Assembly: GCA_001798105.1 (NCBI GenBank)
Contig: MGRI01000062.1
Span: 1-13,557, forward strand
DNA from: Deltaproteobacteria bacterium RIFCSPHIGHO2_02_FULL_40_11
Lineage (GTDB): Bacteria > Bdellovibrionota > JACOXK01 > 2-02-FULL-40-11
Length of the DNA stretch: 13,557 nucleotides
Reading direction: 5' to 3'
Each line of letters starts with the position of its first letter. Within the stretch, counting starts at the first letter, position 1. This document shows positions 4,982 to 11,306 of this stretch, piece by piece. The translations under genes and the position numbers were made by a program. The notes under the pieces were generated by a model. The model saw nothing but the letters and a program-made list of their open reading frames with translations. It was not told the DNA's origin and made no database searches.

Positions 4982-6208
4982 ATGAAACTGAATCAATTCA
5001 AAAATGCTATTTTTCTAATGTGTTTGGGGCTGAGCTTAAATACGTGGGCAACGCCGATGCCAGATGTGTCCGTTGGAACTCCACTTCAACAAGATGATTT
5101 AGGCAAAGGAGCCATTCGTGCGTATCAGGATCATCGGGACCCCACGATTTGGTATTATTTACCGACGCGATTTGAACTTGAGAAGGTTAAAGGGCGCCCT
5201 AGCTTCAGACATTCATTTTTTGATTTATCAGGATGGTCTGATGAGGAGGATCGATCTCATTCTTATTATCAATTTGTGTTTGTGCCCCGCACTGAGTCCG
5301 ATGCCGTCATGCATCAATTAAAAGAAGAGATTGTTAAACATATAAATCGTAGAGAAATTGAGGGGAAACAAAAAATAACTACGGCAGATATTATTTTAAA
5401 TCCCATGCCTTTCACAAATGTTTTTTATCAGACGCATATGCCAGAACTAGAAAATTATTTAATATCAAAAACGACACCTTTTTTTGAATATGTGGATCTG
5501 TTGAAATGGGCAGAGAATCAGAAGTATTGTCGGGGAGTGCTTGTGGAGTTATCTGTCCGCCATGAATATGAACCTACATTTGGAAATTACCTTGTGGAAT
5601 CTGATGCAGAAATAGGGATAGGGAGCCTAAAATTAGAATTTACAGGGCATTTTCAGAATTATGTAGCCTCTGCAAATATAAGTTTTGAAAAATTCTATGA
5701 ATTTATGAAACGCAAGGGGCTCGATAAAAAGAAATCGGGATGGTGGCTTTGGAAAAAAGAGGAATATTTTGAAAGCACCCTCTTTAAAAGAACCAGCGTG
5801 GATGAGATCGTTCGCGAAGCTGTAAATGCAGGTATTCAATTTAACGTGTTTGTAGATGCCTCTGTCCCGCAACAACATACCCTCTCGAAAATGAGAGCGG
5901 ATGGGCGTGTTGTGGAAGTCAGTTTGCAACAGCACCTTACAGAACTTCTCGTTGACAAAATTATGGAGCAGGCCTTTCACGTTGAAAAAGTGATGGAGGC
6001 AGACACAGAACAGTATCATGTTGTTTCTAAAAGGGAGAGTCCAAGATTACTAGAGGGAATGACCAGCATTTCCATAAACAGTACATCGAATCTTCCGGTC
6101 ACGGTTCAAGGCGTACACATGTATTTAGATGGTCTCTCCAAAGACTTATTAGATCCCGCCATGGATGCTTATGTTTCGGCGCGAAAAGAAAGACAAGGCC
6201 AAAGATAA
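4982..6208 (+). CDS. Exported FYYxP-type array protein 4 (408 aa, unknown function), close paralogue of protein 2
   Basis: The signal peptide MKLNQFKNAIFLMCLGLSLNTWA ends at Ala23 followed by TPMPDVSV, as in the gene at 3193. The mature part repeats the same landmarks in order: AIRAYQDH, WYYLP (57-61), FRHSFF, YQFVFVP, ILNPMPF, then ASANISFEKFYEF (229-241), SGWWLWKK (252-259) and a C-terminal LLDPAMDAYV. Roughly 83 of the first 93 nt match the paralogue, while the mature protein is much more diverged. It ends in a basic tail (ARKERQGQR), like the paralogue's REERRGR. Possible roles include an envelope or extracellular structural component; nothing in it looks catalytic. The gap to the next gene is 5 nt. 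Confidence 0.8.
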   Translation: MKLNQFKNAIFLMCLGLSLNTWATPMPDVSVGTPLQQDDLGKGAIRAYQDHRDPTIWYYLPTRFELEKVKGRPSFRHSFFDLSGWSDEEDRSHSYYQFVFVPRTESDAVMHQLKEEIVKHINRREIEGKQKITTADIILNPMPFTNVFYQTHMPELENYLISKTTPFFEYVDLLKWAENQKYCRGVLVELSVRHEYEPTFGNYLVESDAEIGIGSLKLEFTGHFQNYVASANISFEKFYEFMKRKGLDKKKSGWWLWKKEEYFESTLFKRTSVDEIVREAVNAGIQFNVFVDASVPQQHTLSKMRADGRVVEVSLQQHLTELLVDKIMEQAFHVEKVMEADTEQYHVVSKRESPRLLEGMTSISINSTSNLPVTVQGVHMYLDGLSKDLLDPAMDAYVSARKERQGQR

Positions 6209-6213
6209 GGGCG

Positions 6214-6810
6214 ATGATGAAAATATTTATTTTAAATTTCATCTCTTTGATTTTACTTTCAGGCCTAACGGCAGCCCCCAAATGGGATGCATTAGATCAA
6301 AAAAACCTGATTTGGATGTGTCCAGACACGCGCAATGCAAAGATGATCTATTATATGCCAGCCTACTTGAAAGTAACTTCTGAATTTCATGAGGTCTCTC
6401 AAGAAAATGAAATTTCGGTATATAAGTTTAAAATTGAAAACTGGGTTCAAGATCGTGATCTGCAGGCCTTGTTTCAAGACGATGTAAAGCGAAAGTTTAT
6501 TCCCTTTCCAGTCTATGCCTTAGAAGTTGGATTGTTTAAAAAGCTGGGGGGCAAAAAAATAGATTATACCATTCCACTTGAGAAAGATTACTTTCAAGGA
6601 AGTTTAACGCATTGGGCCTTGCCATCGCATATTATTTTAACGGTGCCAGCCAGTTTAGAGCCTAGTTTTCAACGGTTAATTTCATTTCAAAGGGTTTTAC
6701 CCTATCAATATTTAATCAAAGTGGGAGAAAAAGTTGAAGATCATGTCTTTAAACCTATTCTGATCCCGCTTTATATTCAAAAGGAGGAAAAAGACAATGA
6801 AGATGTATAA
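6214..6810 (+). CDS. Exported short FYYxP-type array protein 5 (198 aa, unknown function)
   Basis: The signal peptide MMKIFILNFISLILLSGLTAA is probably cut after Ala21; start 6214 or 6217 (adjacent ATGs) behind TAAGGG. It carries DTRNAKMIYYMP (IYYMP at 45-49), the same motif at the same distance from the signal peptide as in the neighbouring proteins, then SVYKFKIENWV in place of YQFVFVPY. It lacks the SGWWLWKK block and the C-terminal half of the longer members, so it is either a reduced member or a first-block-only form. There is no internal stop or frameshift, and the coding frame looks maintained, so I do not call it a pseudogene. The start context (CGATGATGAAA) copies the start that follows the other large paralogue, which suggests a duplicated unit. 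It overlaps the next gene by 14 nt. Confidence 0.65.
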   Translation: MMKIFILNFISLILLSGLTAAPKWDALDQKNLIWMCPDTRNAKMIYYMPAYLKVTSEFHEVSQENEISVYKFKIENWVQDRDLQALFQDDVKRKFIPFPVYALEVGLFKKLGGKKIDYTIPLEKDYFQGSLTHWALPSHIILTVPASLEPSFQRLISFQRVLPYQYLIKVGEKVEDHVFKPILIPLYIQKEEKDNEDV

Positions 6811-7825
6811 CAGAGGTATCTTATTTTTAGTGGGAGCGTTATTGTGTGCGTCCTTGAGTGCACAGGCAACCGTTACTTTGGAGCCTGCATGGGAAGATGA
6901 GCAAAGCCAAACCGTATTTTATCAAAATGATGTCCCTGAAACAAAAATATTTTATTATTTCCCGAAATTTAAAATTGTTCCTTATATTGGAGGATCACAC
7001 GAATTTTTTGATCGTTCTTCTTATCGTTCTGTTTGGTCCTTGGGGATTAATAAATATTATCAATATCGTTTACGTGTTTTAAAATACATGGATTCAGAAG
7101 TTCTAAAGAGCGCTAAAATTGCCTTAGGTCCTGAAAGCCTTCTGATGGAAATTCCCATTGAAGAATACCGACATGTTGCCTCCAGATTGCCGAACCGACC
7201 TTACCATAGCGTTGAGGTCACACCCAACGATGGTGTCGGCCCCTACTTAAATGCAGAAATGGATTTTATTTTTACAGTTAGACCCGGTGCGAAAAAAAGA
7301 TTCGAAGATTATTTAACTTCGGATATCGGGCTATCCTTAGATTTCGATTTAACACTCAGGAGTGCCAAAAAAATTTACTATGGCGTGATTGAATTGAACG
7401 CCAAAGATCTTTATTACGAATTGCACAGTCGGATTCAGTTACGCGAAACATCTCCTACGCCTGAAGAAATCAGTGCTATTTTATTGGAATTGAAAGAACA
7501 ATCTCCAGGCTTGTGGAATATTTATCAAGTGAAAGACAAAGCCTACGAAGCAAGAGCGCAAGAAATGGAACAGATATTTTTAAAGGCCTTGGAAGTTTTA
7601 AAATCTTATTATTTCAATGTAAATGAGCAAGGAGAGCTCGTTCAAAAACGTGATGAAGCGTTGGGAGAATCTGTGTCTCTTGTGCTCAGTGATTCTGTTT
7701 ATGAGTTATTGGAAGATGTGCGCTTTACTTTCTTTGTAAAGCTCCCTGAAGGCACCCAGATTGATCCACCAGCGAGCGTAGAAAAAAAGAAAGAAGGGGA
7801 AAATGCTGTCGGACTTTCTGAGTAA
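6797..7825 (+). CDS. Exported FYYxP-type array protein 6 (342 aa, unknown function)
   Basis: The signal peptide MKMYNRGILFLVGALLCASLSAQA is cut after Ala24. AAGGAGG lies 9 nt before the ATG, inside the end of the previous gene. It shows the motif ETKIFYYFP (FYYFP at 52-56), then HEFFD, YYQYRLRVLKY and the second block: a strand region about 153-186, followed by YYGVIELNAKDLYYEL (194-209), which matches the VDFSKLYEF segment of the larger paralogues in position and character. Beyond it lies a long charged, probably helical stretch (about 215-280), longer than in the others. The C-terminus is Lys/Glu-rich. It contains no cysteines in the mature part. Membership in the array family is an alignment by eye and should be treated as probable. 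It overlaps the next gene by 23 nt. Confidence 0.7.
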   Translation: MKMYNRGILFLVGALLCASLSAQATVTLEPAWEDEQSQTVFYQNDVPETKIFYYFPKFKIVPYIGGSHEFFDRSSYRSVWSLGINKYYQYRLRVLKYMDSEVLKSAKIALGPESLLMEIPIEEYRHVASRLPNRPYHSVEVTPNDGVGPYLNAEMDFIFTVRPGAKKRFEDYLTSDIGLSLDFDLTLRSAKKIYYGVIELNAKDLYYELHSRIQLRETSPTPEEISAILLELKEQSPGLWNIYQVKDKAYEARAQEMEQIFLKALEVLKSYYFNVNEQGELVQKRDEALGESVSLVLSDSVYELLEDVRFTFFVKLPEGTQIDPPASVEKKKEGENAVGLSE

Positions 7826-8681
7826 GTGGATTTTATTTTTGATGGTGTTGTTGCTTTTGGCAAGTGGCGTTGTATGGGGGCAGATCAGCAGTAATGAAAG
7901 CATTCAATTTTTTGAAATGGAAAAGGGACATGTTTTATATATCAAAGACCATGCACATCCCAATCGTGGGTATTATGTAACGCTCCCATTTAGGGTTCGG
8001 GATGTGTTTTGGGATGAGACAGCCTTTTTATTAAATATCACGCTTTCATCGCATTTTCTTTCTGAAGAGGCCTACCATCATTTAAAAATGGAAACGCTTA
8101 CTTCAAATTTATTAAAATTGCCCATTACAAATGTTGAATTTGAATGGGATGATCAGGTTTTAAAGGACGCGCTTTCTTTTGTAATTGTCCATGCGCCAAA
8201 TTCTATTTCCGGCTTTACTTTAATTTTTAAACTGGAAAAAAAGTGTTGGGAAAAGCTTAAAGCCGGGGCGGGCCAAAAATTAGGCTTAACGGGGAAAATA
8301 AAATTGAGCTATACGGGGCTTGAAAATGAAGAGCGCTCGGTCATTATTTTAAATCGACAGGCGCTTTTTCAAGATCTTTTACAATATGAAGCAAAAGAAA
8401 AGTTCCAGGTATGGGAAAAAGAAAAAGCGCTCAGCACAATGCAAAAGCTTACAAAAAGCGTCCCCCAGCATCAAAATTCTTACTGGCTCAATTTATTATT
8501 TAATTTTTATTTTGAATGTGACGAAGGTGAAAAGGGGTATCGTTTAAGAAGTTTTACCCATCTGCCCAATCAAGAAGAACAATTCTATATCAATGTTGCG
8601 CATAAAAAAACAAGCACGACAGAATTTCCCATTCATATTGGAATACCAGAAGCAATCAATAGAGAAATTACCGAACGGTAA
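7803..8681 (+). CDS. Exported FYYxP-type array protein 7 (292 aa, unknown function)
   Basis: A hydrophobic N-terminus (MLSDFLSKWILFLMVLLLLASGVVWG) with a likely cut after Gly26 before QISS; an uncleaved anchor is the alternative. AAGGGGA precedes the ATG by a few bases within the previous gene. The motif is present in its most diverged form, DHAHPNRGYYVTLP (YVTLP at 58-62), with the same D-x-x-x-x-N lead-in seen in array protein 1. The second block is present as KIKLSYTGLENEERSVIILNR followed by QALFQDLL (ending at residue 193), matching 'F.G....A.v.F..lYE' in the larger members. Two cysteines (CWE in the middle, ECDEG near the C-terminus) could pair after export. It is the last of the tightly overlapping genes; a palindrome covers its stop codon and a 66-nt gap follows. 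Confidence 0.65.
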   Translation: MLSDFLSKWILFLMVLLLLASGVVWGQISSNESIQFFEMEKGHVLYIKDHAHPNRGYYVTLPFRVRDVFWDETAFLLNITLSSHFLSEEAYHHLKMETLTSNLLKLPITNVEFEWDDQVLKDALSFVIVHAPNSISGFTLIFKLEKKCWEKLKAGAGQKLGLTGKIKLSYTGLENEERSVIILNRQALFQDLLQYEAKEKFQVWEKEKALSTMQKLTKSVPQHQNSYWLNLLFNFYFECDEGEKGYRLRSFTHLPNQEEQFYINVAHKKTSTTEFPIHIGIPEAINREITER

Positions 8682-8682
8682 T
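8667..8682. repeat. Palindrome across the stop codon of array protein 7
   Basis: ATTACCG AA CGGTAAT: perfect 7-bp arms around a 2-bp centre, including the TAA at 8679-8681. The loop is too tight for a normal hairpin and no T run follows, so it is not a standard terminator. It could be a binding site or chance. Confidence 0.3.
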
Positions 8683-8693
8683 AATTCCTCGAT

Positions 8694-8722
8694 TTGCCAG
8701 ATATTTTATCATGTGTTAAAAG
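8694..8722 (+). promoter_or_regulatory. Weak sigma-70 promoter candidate before the phosphodiesterase gene
   Basis: TTGCCA (8694-8699), a 17-nt spacer, then TAAAAG (8717-8722). The -35 has one mismatch and the -10 two. It would let the phosphodiesterase be expressed independently of the array, but AT-rich DNA gives many such matches. Confidence 0.25.
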
Positions 8723-8736
8723 CCATCCATTCCCTT

Positions 8737-8744
8737 AAGGAGGT
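8737..8744 (+). promoter_or_regulatory. Perfect Shine-Dalgarno that decides the GTG start
   Basis: AAGGAGGT, fully complementary to the 16S 3' end, lies 3 nt before GTG at 8748. It fixes a GTG start that begins directly with a signal peptide; no in-frame ATG is available before residue 89. Confidence 0.7.
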
Positions 8745-8747
8745 TCG

Positions 8748-11306
8748 GTGAAAAACAGAATCAAGCATCTTTTATTCAGTGGCGTATTCTTTTTGTGTTT
8801 GGGTGTGGGGTACAGTGCACAGGCAGGGTTGGCAGATATTTTTGTTGAAATTTATGACCAGGTGAAATCTGGGGCGATTGAGCCCGCATACGATTCGATC
8901 AAAGGATATATTGTTGAAAAAAAGCTTTTATCGTTTTTGGATTCTATTGAGCTTGGTGATCCAGAGCTTGAAGCCAAGTATCGAAATTTAATTACCAGTT
9001 CTGAATTTGATGAAACCTACTTTCCCTTTTTCTTGTCCATGTTGGATCAAGTGGGCGTGGTGCAGGAATTTTTAAAAGACGCGAACGACAAGGCCAATGG
9101 CGATGCGGCATCTTTTTTAGCCGACCCCGAAAAGAAAACTTATTTAAGAACCATTTTACTTGTGTTTGGAAAACTCTTTTTATATCGAAATGGCGCAGAT
9201 GTGGCAGCTGAAGAGCTCCATGCGCAAGTTTTAAAACTTTCTAAAAATCCAAATTTACCGGAGTTTATTCAAACGCGTTTGTCCAAAATTTTAGAAGACC
9301 CGCAGGCTTCCATGGATTTGTATCATTTTATTGGTACGCTGGTGCAGTCCATTGGAAAAGATTATTTACATGATTTTATGGAACGGGAGACACTCCGAAA
9401 AGCAAAGCTTCAGTGGTTGGAGGCAGCAGGGCTTGAAAAAGTCATCGAATATTTTGAGGCGTCTCTAACGAAAAAAAGAGCGGTCATGATCATGGTGGAT
9501 GGTGTGGGCGGCCAATACTTGGAAGATTTGCTAAAAGCAGGACATCCGTATCCAACACTTCAAACCTTACATGATCAAAGCGCATGGGTGAAACGGTCCA
9601 GTGCTTCAACCCCCACCATTTCGACACGCAATATCGCAATTTTAGAAACAGGCATAAGTGTGGCCGATCTGGAGGTGAAAGGTGAGCAAGCTTCTACGGA
9701 TATTCCAAACTTTACTTATGTGGATCGTCAGAAACAAGAATGGATGTACTTTTGGGGGCGAGACGGTATTCGTTTAAGAGAGCTTGTCAAAGAGGCAGGA
9801 GCAAAGACGATTTTTGAATCGCTTGCACCGTATCAAACCGTTTCTTTTTTGGCACAATTTGATACCGCCGCAAATGACAGATTTAGTTATTTCTTGGGAG
9901 AAGTGATGTGGCAGTTGAAGCCCGGATTGGCTGAGGCCATTGGGCTTTCGAATTTAAATCAGCGAACAAAAACAGAAACCGCGTTGAATGAAAAACGTTT
10001 AAAGCTTATTCGCTATTTAAAACGAAACAGAGAACTTTGGGCCAATAAAATTCTTTGGACAGATCGCCATTATCTAAATATTGCACATGAGATTTTGAGT
10101 GAAGAAGACCGGGGACTTCCAGACTTTTTGCTTTGGTATAACCCCTGGGTGGATCATAAATCGCATGAATTTGGTCCCAATCATCCAGAAGTTTTAGAAA
10201 AGCACATGGTAAAATTTGATCAAGATGTGGGACAAATTCTTTCCATGTATCAAGCTGCAGGCGTATTTGAGCGAACGCTTTTTGGCATGGTGTCCGACCA
10301 TGGACAAGTCACAGTGGATCTTCCCAAAGGCAATGTTCATTTGGAAAAAACTGTAATTGATCCTTTGACCCAAAATTGGAAAAAGATTTCTTCAGATGAA
10401 GGCGGCCCGCCTAAGATCGATCGCATGAAATCTTCTGTCCTGGGCTACGACGTTGTTTTTGGAAGTACAGCTGGGGGCTCTTTTGTGATGGATTTATTTT
10501 ACAAGGATGCTTATGAGAAAGATGGCAAAACCGTTCGCGATGCAAAGCGATGGGCTGCGCATCCCAGATACGCCGATTTAAGAAATTATGAGCTCATGGA
10601 TGGGCGCCGTGTGGATTGGATTTCTCAAATTAAAAGGGAGCTCAAGGGCTACTTAGATACCGCTTTGGTCCGAGACGATTTGCCCAAAGATAAACCTGAG
10701 ATTGATCAAATTGTTCGCGTGATTGCACCTGTGGGGGAAGCCCGTGTGGTGCGAAAATTTAAAAAAGAGATTTTCGAAAAATTAAAGCAGGATCCGAATT
10801 ATCGCTATTCTTTGGATTTTAAAAAGAAAAAGTTTGATCGTTATGTGTATAAATATGAAATCGTAGAAGACACAGTTACTGGAAAAGTGGAGGGAGATCC
10901 TTTACGACTGGGGCAGCAAAATCCAGAAATTCAAGACTGGATCGATGCGGGAAGCTGGCAGACAGATCGAGAATGGCTGGAAGCCACGGCCAAAGTGGAT
11001 CGCCTGGACGCCATTCATGAAATTTCTCATTTATACGATAGCCATTTGGCAGGAACGATTAATTTATTTCCGGCCAAAGAAAAGGGGTTTAATACGGGTG
11101 TTCCGGGACGCCATGCGGGCGAACTATTTGAAGAAAAAAACGCTTTGCAACTGTATTACGGTGCGATGGTTTCTCCCAAAGGCATTCCTGTCGCCCGTGG
11201 CGGTAGCATGCCTGTGACGATGATTCATTACTTACTGGGCGATCGCTATTTCACACCCCTTCGCTATGATTTTGATTTTGAGTCGTTGTTGGGGGAATTG
11301 GATTAG
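8748..11306 (+). CDS. Secreted alkaline-phosphatase-superfamily phosphodiesterase (NPP-like), 852 aa
   Basis: GTG start with a perfect ribosome site. The signal peptide (MKNRIKHLLFSGVFFLCLGVGYSAQA) is cut after Ala26. Residues about 27-245 form a helical N-terminal region with no motif I recognise. The catalytic domain starts at AVMIMVDGVGG, with metal ligand Asp251. The nucleophile region PTISTRNIAILETG matches 'PTKTFPNHYTLVTG' of nucleotide pyrophosphatase/phosphodiesterases, which would make Ser292 the nucleophile where the NPP type has Thr. The remaining ligands are all present: WVDHKSHEFGP (Asp469, His473), VSDHG (Asp517, His518) and GRHAGE (His789). The order and spacing fit a two-zinc phosphodiesterase/phosphatase. 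The gap between Asp517 and His789 is long, indicating an insert or cap. The substrate is unknown: nucleotides, phospholipids, teichoic-like or sugar phosphodiesters are all possible. It acts outside the cytoplasm, like the array proteins upstream. Confidence 0.85.
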   Translation: MKNRIKHLLFSGVFFLCLGVGYSAQAGLADIFVEIYDQVKSGAIEPAYDSIKGYIVEKKLLSFLDSIELGDPELEAKYRNLITSSEFDETYFPFFLSMLDQVGVVQEFLKDANDKANGDAASFLADPEKKTYLRTILLVFGKLFLYRNGADVAAEELHAQVLKLSKNPNLPEFIQTRLSKILEDPQASMDLYHFIGTLVQSIGKDYLHDFMERETLRKAKLQWLEAAGLEKVIEYFEASLTKKRAVMIMVDGVGGQYLEDLLKAGHPYPTLQTLHDQSAWVKRSSASTPTISTRNIAILETGISVADLEVKGEQASTDIPNFTYVDRQKQEWMYFWGRDGIRLRELVKEAGAKTIFESLAPYQTVSFLAQFDTAANDRFSYFLGEVMWQLKPGLAEAIGLSNLNQRTKTETALNEKRLKLIRYLKRNRELWANKILWTDRHYLNIAHEILSEEDRGLPDFLLWYNPWVDHKSHEFGPNHPEVLEKHMVKFDQDVGQILSMYQAAGVFERTLFGMVSDHGQVTVDLPKGNVHLEKTVIDPLTQNWKKISSDEGGPPKIDRMKSSVLGYDVVFGSTAGGSFVMDLFYKDAYEKDGKTVRDAKRWAAHPRYADLRNYELMDGRRVDWISQIKRELKGYLDTALVRDDLPKDKPEIDQIVRVIAPVGEARVVRKFKKEIFEKLKQDPNYRYSLDFKKKKFDRYVYKYEIVEDTVTGKVEGDPLRLGQQNPEIQDWIDAGSWQTDREWLEATAKVDRLDAIHEISHLYDSHLAGTINLFPAKEKGFNTGVPGRHAGELFEEKNALQLYYGAMVSPKGIPVARGGSMPVTMIHYLLGDRYFTPLRYDFDFESLLGELD

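Noticed and set aside
5633..6019. 128-codon minus-strand open frame inside the 4982-6208 gene
   Set aside because: Antisense shadow of a gene with signal peptide, ribosome site and a paralogue. The product is Phe/His/Cys-rich with no recognisable feature.
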